From Pseudoxanthomonas indica (GTDB lineage: Bacteria; Pseudomonadota; Gammaproteobacteria; Xanthomonadales; Xanthomonadaceae), in contig NZ_FUZV01000002.1 of assembly GCF_900167565.1 (NCBI RefSeq), forward strand, positions 186,001-250,000: DNA of 64,000 nucleotides, in the 5' to 3' direction. The notes under the pieces are model-generated. The model saw only the letters and a program-made list of their open reading frames with translations, did not search any database and was not told where the DNA came from. Shown here in pieces: positions 19,829 through 27,257 of the stretch; position 1 is the stretch's first letter; each line of letters begins with the position of its first letter. The translations under genes and the position numbers were made by a program.

Positions 19829-21532
19829 ATGGCCAGAGCGGAAGCAACGGTGGAAGAACTTGTCAGCATGATCGAACGCGGGCGCCTGAGACTACCGGAG
19901 ATGCAGCGGCGGTATGTCTGGCGATCTCCACGTGTCCGCGACCTGATGGATTCCCTGTACCGCGGCTACCCTTCCGGCGCGATCCTGCTTTGGGAGACTG
20001 CCGAAGACGTACCTCTGCAAGACTTCGCTATCGCTCAGCAGTCCAATCCCTATCAGACAACGCAGCTGCTGCTTGATGGCCAGCAGCGCCTTACCTCGCT
20101 CTCGGCTGTCGTCAGAGGCGAGCCGGTGACAGTACGAGGGCGAAAGCGCCCAATTGAGCTGCTGTTCAATCTGGAGCATCCTGACCACCTCGCGTTCGTA
20201 ACCGAAGTCAACGAAGACGCGGATGTTGACGAGGAAGGAGGGGAGACCGACGCGGATGACGTGGATTCCAGCGCGGATGAACTGATGGAGCGTTTCAACA
20301 AGATGGCCTTTGTCGTATCGACGCGCAAGCTGGAGCAGCATCCGCATTGGGTGAAAGTCTCCGATGTGTTCCGGACCAGTAGCGACAGGGAGTTCCTGCG
20401 AAAGGCCGGTGTCGCTGACTTCGACGATCCGCGAGTTGAGAAATACAGCAAGCGACTCGCCAGACTGCGGGACATACGGAAGTATGTGTATCGCATGGAT
20501 GTTCTGGAAAGTTCGATGGGATACGACGAAGTCACCGAGATATTCGTTCGTGTCAACTCGCTGGGAGCCAAGTTGCGAAGTTCCGATCTTGCGCTTGCCC
20601 AGATAACCGCCAAGTGGAGAAATTCACTGAGTGAATTCCAAGCCTTCCAGAAGTCCTGCGCACAGCTTGGATTCGACCTCGACCTGGGCATTCATCTGAA
20701 GAATATGGTGGCGTTTGCCACAGGCCAGTCCCGGTTCTTGACGGTTGGCAGCCTGGATGTCGAGACACTCAAGTCGGCATGGAAGGAATCGCGCAGAGGG
20801 ATGGAGTTCGCATTGAACTTCATGCGAAGCAATGTGGGCATAACAAGCCCCGCACTTCTTTCATCGCCGTTTATCCTGATTGCAATTGCCTATTTCGGAC
20901 ATAGGCGCGACTACGTACTCAAGCCAGAAGAATCGTCCAAACTGCGCTACTGGATACTGGCAGCGAACGCCAAGGGTCGATTCTCGCGTGGTTCCAGCGA
21001 ATCCATCCTCGATCAGGATCTGGCCTCACTGCGACAAGGCGGCGGTACACAGGAGATGATTGATCGCCTTCGGCTGCAGTTTGGTCGCCTGGACATTACC
21101 GCGGAAGAGCTTGAGGGGCGCAATCAGCGCAGCGCCTTGTTCAAGACGATGTTCCTTGCATTTCATGCTGGCGGGGCGACCGATTGGCGTTCGAATCTGC
21201 GCATCTCCCTCGATCACAAGGGGAGCCAGGACCGGCTGCAGTTCCACCATATCTTTCCCAAGGCGGTGCTCAGGGCAGCGGGACGCAGTCTGCGCGAGGC
21301 AGACGATATCTCCAATCTGTCATTCATATCTGGTAAGACTAACAGACAGATAAGCGACAAGGCCCCGTCGACGTACATACACAAGTACAGTAGTGGCACT
21401 GGCGGCGCAGCCTTTGTCGCCCAGTGCATTCCCACTGAGGACACGCTATTGAGCGTGGATGCTTACCTGGAATTTCTGCAGGAACGGCGCGCTCGGATCG
21501 CGTCCAAGCTCAACGAGTTCCTCGAGAGCTGA
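19829..21532 (+). CDS. Fused GmrSD-type endonuclease (DUF262 plus DUF1524/HNH)
   Basis: 567 residues. The start is the ATG at 19829, six bases after AAGGAG; an ATG at 19823 and a TTG at 19799 are also in frame. The N-terminal DUF262 domain shows the ParB-like DGQQR motif (83-87) and the preceding YPSGAILLWE. The C-terminal DUF1524 domain has the HNH-like HHIFP (473-477) and the typical NLSFISGKTNRQISDKAP. This is the layout of type IV, modification-dependent restriction enzymes (GmrSD, BrxU) that attack modified phage DNA, with both subunits in one chain. An acidic linker (about 130-160) is specific to this protein. It is encoded downstream of the GTPase module. Confidence 0.85.
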   Translation: MARAEATVEELVSMIERGRLRLPEMQRRYVWRSPRVRDLMDSLYRGYPSGAILLWETAEDVPLQDFAIAQQSNPYQTTQLLLDGQQRLTSLSAVVRGEPVTVRGRKRPIELLFNLEHPDHLAFVTEVNEDADVDEEGGETDADDVDSSADELMERFNKMAFVVSTRKLEQHPHWVKVSDVFRTSSDREFLRKAGVADFDDPRVEKYSKRLARLRDIRKYVYRMDVLESSMGYDEVTEIFVRVNSLGAKLRSSDLALAQITAKWRNSLSEFQAFQKSCAQLGFDLDLGIHLKNMVAFATGQSRFLTVGSLDVETLKSAWKESRRGMEFALNFMRSNVGITSPALLSSPFILIAIAYFGHRRDYVLKPEESSKLRYWILAANAKGRFSRGSSESILDQDLASLRQGGGTQEMIDRLRLQFGRLDITAEELEGRNQRSALFKTMFLAFHAGGATDWRSNLRISLDHKGSQDRLQFHHIFPKAVLRAAGRSLREADDISNLSFISGKTNRQISDKAPSTYIHKYSSGTGGAAFVAQCIPTEDTLLSVDAYLEFLQERRARIASKLNEFLES

Positions 21533-21560
21533 GATGTCCAGAAGCGCCTGGCGAGGCAAG

Positions 21561-21854
21561 ATGACGATGTCCAATCGCGATGTGCGGATAGATTCCTACT
21601 TCTCGCTGCCTACAGATCTTGCAAAGGAGTTTGCCGCCTGGCCCGAATTTGTACTCGGCCACGCGTATAACGTCGAGCTTCGTTCGGACAACGAGGTCGT
21701 TGTTGTTCGACTTGAAGATGACGAGGGCAAAAAATTCGTACGCATTCGTGGCTCAGGGGGTGGACCGCTGTTTCATTGCGCTCTCGGTACCGTGATGCAT
21801 GCCTTGTCTGCCAACAGCGATAGTGTGTTTCTGACTCGGTGGTCTGACGATTAG
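21561..21854 (+). CDS. Small protein downstream of the GmrSD-type nuclease
   Basis: 97 residues from the ATG at 21561, which has GAGG four bases upstream; ATGs at 21534 and 21567 are alternatives. It is an acidic, probably single-domain alpha/beta protein with no signal or membrane helix. It starts 28 bases after the nuclease stop codon on the same strand and shares its composition, so it may be an accessory or immunity-like partner. I recognise no family. Confidence 0.55.
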   Translation: MTMSNRDVRIDSYFSLPTDLAKEFAAWPEFVLGHAYNVELRSDNEVVVVRLEDDEGKKFVRIRGSGGGPLFHCALGTVMHALSANSDSVFLTRWSDD

Positions 21855-21952
21855 AAGACGAGGCAAGGGGAGTCGAGAAGGGGCTGGCCGAAGGATGGCT
21901 CTTGCTGGTTCCGATTCGTGAGACAGGCTGACTACACAAAAGGATTCGACTT

Positions 21953-22444
21953 ATGAACCGTATGCTCTTTGCTGCCGTCGCTTTGGGTGGATTGCTGATG
22001 TCGGCGCGAGCGTTTGGACATGACGGGCCGGCGGCTACCCACGCTCCTGGTCGCGCTGACGACCCGCTGCCCGCCGAACTGGACCGCGTCCTCCGCGACT
22101 ACGAGCGCGCATGGCGTGCCGGAGATGCTGCGGCGCTCGCCTCGCTCTTCGCGGAAGACGGATTCGTGCTGCAAAGCAACCAACCACCCGTCCGCGGGCG
22201 GGCCGCGATCCAGGCCGCGTACGAGGAGCAGGGCGGCGCACCGTTGCGTCTGCGCGCACTGGCCTACGCCGTCGATGACACCACCGGCTACATCATCGGC
22301 GCCTACGGCTACGGCGATGCCCCCGGCGACATGGGCAAGTTCACGCTCACGCTGAGGCGTGCCCCGGGAGGCCAGTGGCTGATCTTCTCGGACATGGACA
22401 ACATGAACGCACTACCGAAGCCCCCGCGGAAAGACGCGCCCTAG
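21953..22444 (+). CDS. Secreted NTF2-like (SnoaL/DUF4440-type) protein
   Basis: 163 residues. A Sec signal (MNRMLFAAVALGGLLMSARAFG) leads into an NTF2-like fold: LRDYERAWRAGDAAALASLFAEDGFVLQSNQPPVRGRAAI is the typical start of DUF4440/SgcJ-like domains, and the last strand contains GGQWLIFSDMDN. Such cone-shaped domains bind small ligands or act as enzymes or structural modules. No catalytic set can be assigned here. It is convergent with the next gene, nine bases apart. Confidence 0.8.
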   Translation: MNRMLFAAVALGGLLMSARAFGHDGPAATHAPGRADDPLPAELDRVLRDYERAWRAGDAAALASLFAEDGFVLQSNQPPVRGRAAIQAAYEEQGGAPLRLRALAYAVDDTTGYIIGAYGYGDAPGDMGKFTLTLRRAPGGQWLIFSDMDNMNALPKPPRKDAP

Positions 22445-22453
22445 GCAACGCTG

Positions 22454-23467
22454 CTAGAGCACTGCGCCCGTGGCCTCGCGCCAGTGGACACTGACGCTCT
22501 GCGCGGCCTGCGTTAGCGGTGAGTCGGGCAGCAATAGCCGGGTGGTCGCTTCCGTCGCGCCGATGCGCTCGATTTCCCGAAGCAGGAAGGACAAGTCGGG
22601 AGCAAGCGAAAACAAGGCTTCCGACTTGTGATGGGCGGGAAGACCGACACGCTCGCCAATCAACTTCAACCGTGCAGCAGCAGTGTCTGCCTGCACCTGC
22701 AGATCCTTGACCACCGGCGAGTCGGCTCGTAGGCTCAGTTCCAGCCAACCCATGACGGTGGCGGCGGCCAGCTCTTCCCGCGCAAGCAGGTTGAATGGGC
22801 GACGCGCAAGCAGCAAGGTTCTCAGCTCTTCCACGCGCGCCTGGATGACGGCGTGATTGCGCTGGCTGGTCATCCACGGGCGAGCGGTCCTGGCCGTCAC
22901 TCGCCGAACGGCGCGAAGCAAGGCCTCGAAGACGTCTACGAACGCCGAGTTGCTCGCCTCGGCCTTGTCGAACGCGGCAGGCTCATTGCGATCCGTGCCA
23001 AACGCCAGCTCCATGCCGAACATGCGCCAGTAGGCGTTCCGCCGCACCGACTCCGGGGCAGGGCGCGCCAGGCCGGGCGATGCCCAGAGACCGGAAGGAA
23101 TCGGATCCAGCAGCGCCTCGGTGGTGTCCGCCCAGCGTTGTGTCAGCGCGCTCGGTATCCCCAGCCGCTCACCGCTTCGATACTCCTGCACGACGCGGCG
23201 AAAGATCTGCGCGACGCGGGAATTCTCGAGCGCGTAGCTGTACCCGAGATGTTCCCACGCAGGCGTTGCGTCCGGCGCGAAGGCTGCGAATGCGCCCATT
23301 GACCACAGGGCACGACGAGCACGCGGATCGTTCGGCGGGTCGGATGCGGACTGCTCGAAGGCATCCCAAACCTGCGCGGCATACAAGCCCAAGTCGAGCG
23401 CATCAGTGCCAAAGAGGTTCGCTGCCGACGCCTCGCCTGCCATTCGATGGACCAGCTGTCGAATCAT
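22454..23467 (-). CDS. Protein of unknown function, mostly helical
   Basis: 337 residues, no signal peptide or membrane helix, rich in Ala, Arg, Glu and Leu and predicted by eye to be almost all helical. Several Trp-containing segments recur (WRMFGMEL, WMTSQRNHAVI, WLELSLRAD). I recognise no family. It is followed by the zinc-ribbon/SPFH operon on the same strand but separated from it by 48 bases, so co-transcription is possible. The composition matches the chromosome rather than the GTPase island. Confidence 0.6.
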   Translation of the reverse strand: MIRQLVHRMAGEASAANLFGTDALDLGLYAAQVWDAFEQSASDPPNDPRARRALWSMGAFAAFAPDATPAWEHLGYSYALENSRVAQIFRRVVQEYRSGERLGIPSALTQRWADTTEALLDPIPSGLWASPGLARPAPESVRRNAYWRMFGMELAFGTDRNEPAAFDKAEASNSAFVDVFEALLRAVRRVTARTARPWMTSQRNHAVIQARVEELRTLLLARRPFNLLAREELAAATVMGWLELSLRADSPVVKDLQVQADTAAARLKLIGERVGLPAHHKSEALFSLAPDLSFLLREIERIGATEATTRLLLPDSPLTQAAQSVSVHWREATGAVL

Positions 23468-23515
23468 GTCCGGAGCCCGCCGTGCTGCCCGGACGCATCA
23501 TAGGCCAGGCAGGCG

Positions 23516-23767
23516 CTACTTGCCGTTCCTCTGCACGCGCTTGCGGTACTCGTACACGTTGTCGCCGCCGATACGCGTCTCCTGCGTCCCGGTCACGGTG
23601 CCGACCTTGCTGTCCGAGCCGGTGATCGGCTTGGCCTCGATCGTGGTCTCGCGCTCGAACGCGTGCGACTTGTCGGTGTTGCGGTAGTAGCGGTACAGCA
23701 TCCAGTACAGCGCGGTGGCGCCCACCGGGCCTGCGGCCAGCAACCAGAGTCCACTGTCATCGCTCAT
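23516..23767 (-). CDS. Small single-pass membrane protein of the zinc-ribbon/SPFH operon
   Basis: 83 residues. One hydrophobic helix near the N-terminus (about 8-26, WLLAAGPVGATALYWMLY) is followed by a charged cytoplasmic tail with many Thr, Gly and Lys. The start overlaps the stop of the zinc-ribbon gene by four bases (ATGA), so it is translated together with it. It has no recognised function, but its position suggests a subunit of the same membrane complex. Confidence 0.7.
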   Translation of the reverse strand: MSDDSGLWLLAAGPVGATALYWMLYRYYRNTDKSHAFERETTIEAKPITGSDSKVGTVTGTQETRIGGDNVYEYRKRVQRNGK

Positions 23768-25080
23768 GAGCCCACCACCAGGAACCAGAGTACGAGGGAT
23801 TCGATGATCGAACCGGTGGTCAGCGCGGCCAGCAACAGCTTCCACTGCTGTACCGGCACGCTGCCCATCGTTTCGCCGGTGCGGCCGTTGACCGCGATGT
23901 AGTGCAGCATGCCGCCGTTGCGACCGGGCTGGTGGTAGGAGTACAGCCAGACCGGCAGGTACATCGACACCCAGCGGGTGCCATGCACGTCCAGCTGTTC
24001 CTGCTCCCAGCGCACGCCGCGATCGTAGCGGCGCACGGAGCCTTCCACCTGCGAACGCGCGATGGACAGCAGCTGGTCTTCCAGGCGCGGGCGCATCTTC
24101 TCCACGTCCAGGTTGCGCTTCTCGGAACTGAAACCCAGCAGGTAGGAGGCGTTCCACTTCAGCGCGTTCTTGGTGTCGAACGGCAGGATGGTGTTGATGA
24201 TGTTGTTGGTGTTGACGCGCGTGTCCAGGTTGCCGCGTTCGGCGGAGGACTCCAGCGGCAGATCATCCACGGTGAAGTCGACCTGCCGATGCACCTGGTA
24301 TACGTCGGCGTCGTAGTAGGTCTTCTTCTTGTCGCCGCTGCCGCGGGTGTATTCGCGGGTCTTGATCTCGCCCTTGCCGGCCACGCTGGCGCTGACGTTG
24401 CTGTCGACGATCATGTAAGGCAGGTACACGCCCACCACGTTTTCGGGGGTGAACTGCTCCTTGAATGCCTTCAGCGCGAACAGGCGCCGCTTGTCGACGA
24501 ACTGGCGGATGCGCGCCACCGCATCCTCCTTGCTGATGTGGAACGGCAGCACCGCATCGGGCACCGCGCCATTGGCCACCTGCTCGTTGACGCCGAACAC
24601 ATGCCGGCACCAGTGGCAGCGGGCGGTCATGGTGCTCTCGGTATTGACCGTCACCTCGGCGCCGCAGCCGGTGCACTTGAAGCTCATCAGGCTGGCCGTG
24701 CCGGCGTCGATGTCGCGTGCGCCCGAGGCGATGATGGTGCCGCGCAGTTGATCCAGGCCCACGCCCAGCTCGAACTCTTCCTCCACCCGCGCGCCAATCC
24801 ATTCGTGGCGGCAGTACTGGCAGATCAGAACATCGCTGCCAAGCTTGTGGCGGATGTCGGTGGCGCCGCACTTCGGGCAGCGGTTCAGTCCGTCCTTGAG
24901 TTCGGCCGAGGCGGTATCCAGCGCCACCGGATCCGGCGCCTGCAGTTCCTCGCGGATGGCGTCGGGCAGGCTCGCCGGGTCGACCGGAAACTGGCCGGGC
25001 AGGGGCGGTACGTCGCGCGGCGAACCGGGGCCGGTGACGGACGCCGCCGGTAGCGGCGGCGGTACTTTGGGGTCGGACAT
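23764..25080 (-). CDS. Zinc-ribbon membrane protein (YdjG-like)
   Basis: 438 residues. After a Pro-rich N-terminus there are three CxxC zinc-ribbon pairs, CPKC/CQYC (about 69-91) and CTGC plus CHWC further on, as in TFIIB-type zinc ribbons. A long beta-rich middle part and a C-terminal membrane segment (LLLAALTTGSIIESLVLWFLVV) follow. The pairing of a zinc-ribbon protein with an SPFH protein resembles ydjG-ydjI of the Bacillus subtilis pspA locus, where the proteins form a membrane-stress complex. No pspA is present here. The function is inferred by analogy. Confidence 0.7.
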   Translation of the reverse strand: MSDPKVPPPLPAASVTGPGSPRDVPPLPGQFPVDPASLPDAIREELQAPDPVALDTASAELKDGLNRCPKCGATDIRHKLGSDVLICQYCRHEWIGARVEEEFELGVGLDQLRGTIIASGARDIDAGTASLMSFKCTGCGAEVTVNTESTMTARCHWCRHVFGVNEQVANGAVPDAVLPFHISKEDAVARIRQFVDKRRLFALKAFKEQFTPENVVGVYLPYMIVDSNVSASVAGKGEIKTREYTRGSGDKKKTYYDADVYQVHRQVDFTVDDLPLESSAERGNLDTRVNTNNIINTILPFDTKNALKWNASYLLGFSSEKRNLDVEKMRPRLEDQLLSIARSQVEGSVRRYDRGVRWEQEQLDVHGTRWVSMYLPVWLYSYHQPGRNGGMLHYIAVNGRTGETMGSVPVQQWKLLLAALTTGSIIESLVLWFLVVGS

Positions 25081-25101
25081 GGGTGTCGTGCGCCTTGCCT
25101 G

Positions 25102-26253
25102 TTACAGACCCAATGCCTTGGCTTTGAGTGCGTCGTAGTCCTGCTGCGTGATCAAGCCCAGGTCCAGCATTTCCTTGGCCTTTTTCAACTTGGCGACCGG
25201 ATCATCGGCAGCGGGTGCGGCCGGAGCCACCGGCTGTTGCAGGCCACCGATACCACCGAGCATGCCCGAGGCCATGCCCACGCCCACCAGGCCTGCCGCG
25301 CCGCCGTTCTCGCCTGCCGACTGGATGCCCTGCGCCACGCTCGCCTGCAAATTGGAGTTGCCACGCCCGCCCGACAGCGCATCGGCGCGCTGCACGGTCT
25401 TGAGCAGTTCGCGCGTGTTGGCGTCGTACTCGATGGAGACGATGGCGGTCTTGACGATGGCCAGGCCGCGATCGGACTTCCACTGATAACCCTGTTCCAC
25501 CGCATCGGACAGACTCTTGGCAAAGCCCAGCGAATCCTGCTGCAGCTTGGTGATGCGATTGCCCTTGGCCGGATCATTGGAGTACAGGCTGAAAGCCGGC
25601 GCGAGCGAACCCACCACCTCGTTGAACAGCTGGCCGGCGGCAGCGTTGTCCATGTCGGTGAAGTCGAACACCTTGCCCGGCTGCAGGTAGCTGGCCGGCA
25701 CGAAGTTCTTCACGAACAGAATCGGGTCGACAATCTTCAAGGTGTACGAGCCGCGCGTGACCGCGCCGACCTGGGTATTGAGGAAGCCGTCGTCCCAGTA
25801 GATTTCCGACTGCGTGCCGAAGCGGTTGTCCGGCAGTTCCTTGAGCGATACGAAGAACGCCGCCTGCTGGCCGCCCGGCTGGCCGCCGAACTTGAAGCGT
25901 TCCCAGCTCTGCTTGATCAGCGGGCTGACGATGCCGTCGCCGGCGAAGATGGACTGGGAGTTGATGTCGTCCGAGCGCCATTCGTAACCGCCCGGCTCGG
26001 CGACGAAGCCAGTGATCTTGCCGTCCTGGAACAGCAGCAGGCCGTAGCCTTCGGGCACGACGATCTTCGAGCCGTTGCTGATGATGTTGGACGAGCCGCT
26101 GGTGTTCGAACCGCGGCCGGCGTTGGTGCCCTGCGGCACGGCGGCGAACAGCGCCGCAGTGGCGGGCAGGCCCGCCGGCACGGTGTAGAAGTCCTTCCAC
26201 TGATCCGCCAGAACGCCGCCGACTGCGCCTGCTACTGCCTGTACGAGACCCAT
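25102..26253 (-). CDS. SPFH/Band-7 domain protein with C-terminal SHOCT domain (YdjI-like)
   Basis: 383 residues. The central SPFH (flotillin/band 7) region is of the virion-core-protein-like type (VPEGYGLLLFQDGKITGFVAEPGGYEW, about 62-92). After a Gly/Ala/Pro-rich stretch, the C-terminus is a SHOCT motif (LKKAKEMLDLGLITQQDYDALKAKALGL). It is the first gene of the three-gene operon with the zinc-ribbon and small membrane proteins. Such proteins assemble into rings or patches at membranes. Confidence 0.85.
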   Translation of the reverse strand: MGLVQAVAGAVGGVLADQWKDFYTVPAGLPATAALFAAVPQGTNAGRGSNTSGSSNIISNGSKIVVPEGYGLLLFQDGKITGFVAEPGGYEWRSDDINSQSIFAGDGIVSPLIKQSWERFKFGGQPGGQQAAFFVSLKELPDNRFGTQSEIYWDDGFLNTQVGAVTRGSYTLKIVDPILFVKNFVPASYLQPGKVFDFTDMDNAAAGQLFNEVVGSLAPAFSLYSNDPAKGNRITKLQQDSLGFAKSLSDAVEQGYQWKSDRGLAIVKTAIVSIEYDANTRELLKTVQRADALSGGRGNSNLQASVAQGIQSAGENGGAAGLVGVGMASGMLGGIGGLQQPVAPAAPAADDPVAKLKKAKEMLDLGLITQQDYDALKAKALGL

Positions 26254-26403
26254 GACAACTCCTTAACGTTTTTGGGGGCGGGCGTGGCGCCCGGATGCGC
26301 TACTAAATATAGCAGTGGGGTGTTACGGACAAGGCCGGAAGTCATGGCGGGCTCTTTTTGTTTGTCGGCGGTTGAATGGGTGGGTTCCTTGTGATGGTTG
26401 GGC

Positions 26404-26650
26404 GTTGGTTGGCGCTGGCGCGGCGGCGCTACGTTGGTTTGGTTTCTACGCGCTCCCCGCGAGGGGTAACTTTCTTTTCTTGTGCAAAAGAAAGTCACCA
26501 AAGAAAACACACCCCAGGCGGCACGCCCTGCGCGCTGCGCGCTCCGGGTCCGCTCCCGGTTCGGGAATTTTTGGAGCACACATCCTGTGTGTCCAAAAAC
26601 GCCGCGCATCCATGCGCGGCGCCCTGCGGGTTTTACCCGAACCACTCGCC
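26404..26650. repeat. Left arm of a large inverted repeat
   Basis: About 240 bases that match the right arm (26885-27121) in inverted orientation along their whole length, beginning with GTTGGTTGGCGCTGGCGCG. The arm contains its own palindromes: a TTTCTTTTCTTGTGCAAAAGAAAG hairpin near 26470, CACACATCCTGTGTG near 26580 and CGCCGCGCATCCATGCGCGGCG near 26600. This repeat type is scattered through intergenic regions of Xanthomonadaceae. The short open frames in it are Arg/Pro/Cys-rich and look spurious. Confidence 0.85.
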
Positions 26651-26666
26651 GTGCCTCATGGGGACC

Positions 26667-26722
26667 CGAAAAGCCGAAAAGCCGAAAAGCCGAAAAGCCG
26701 AAAAGCCGAAAAGCCGAAAAGC
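26667..26722. repeat. Octanucleotide microsatellite, (CGAAAAGC)7
   Basis: Seven perfect head-to-tail copies of the 8-mer CGAAAAGC lie in the space between the two arms of the large inverted repeat. No gene spans it convincingly, so length changes would not alter a protein. Confidence 0.95.
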
Positions 26723-26729
26723 TGGAATG

Positions 26730-26778
26730 CTCAAAGCTCAAAGCTCAAAGCTCAAAGCTCAAAGCTCAAAGCTCAAAG
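26730..26778. repeat. Heptanucleotide microsatellite, (CTCAAAG)7
   Basis: Seven perfect copies of the 7-mer CTCAAAG begin seven bases after the octanucleotide tract. The two neighbouring tracts have the same copy number but different unit length. Confidence 0.95.
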
Positions 26779-26884
26779 CGAGCAAATCACTAGTTTCGAG
26801 CCAAGAACCGAGAGCCTGCACGCCGCTCTGTCTTCCGCTTCTCGCCTTTTTGTTTTCGGGCCCCGTTAGGAGCGGTGGGGACGG

Positions 26885-27121
26885 AGCGTAGACCCGCAGG
26901 GCGTCGCGCATGGATGCGCGACGTTTTCGGACACACAGGATGTGTGTTCCGAAAATCAGCTCCGGCGCCACGGACCCCCACGGCTTCACCGTGGGGGCGC
27001 GACGTCCGGGGTGTGCTTTCTTTTGGTTACTTTTCTTTGCACAAGCAAAGAAAAGTGACCCCCCGCGGGGAGCGCGCGAAAACCACTCCACCCAAATCCC
27101 CCCGCGCCAGCGCCAACCAAC
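26885..27121. repeat. Right arm of a large inverted repeat
   Basis: Inverted counterpart of 26404-26650. The reverse complement shows the same order of landmarks: terminal TTGGTTGGCGCTGGCGCG, the CTCCCCGCG block, the TTTCTTTGC...GCAAAGAAA hairpin, the CACACATCCTGTGTG palindrome and the GCGCATCCATGCGC palindrome. The rest of the gene-free stretch up to 27257 is C/A-rich and holds the promoter region of the GGDEF gene, with no clear -10 or -35. Confidence 0.85.
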
Positions 27122-27257
27122 AGCGCGAAGCCAGCATCCACAACCATAACGCCATGGCCACCACAACCACAGAGGGCGCCCACTCTGTGCCCCCTGCCAC
27201 ACAATCCCCTCCCAAATCATTGTCGAATCCCCCCACACCCCGTACGCTTGCACCCGC

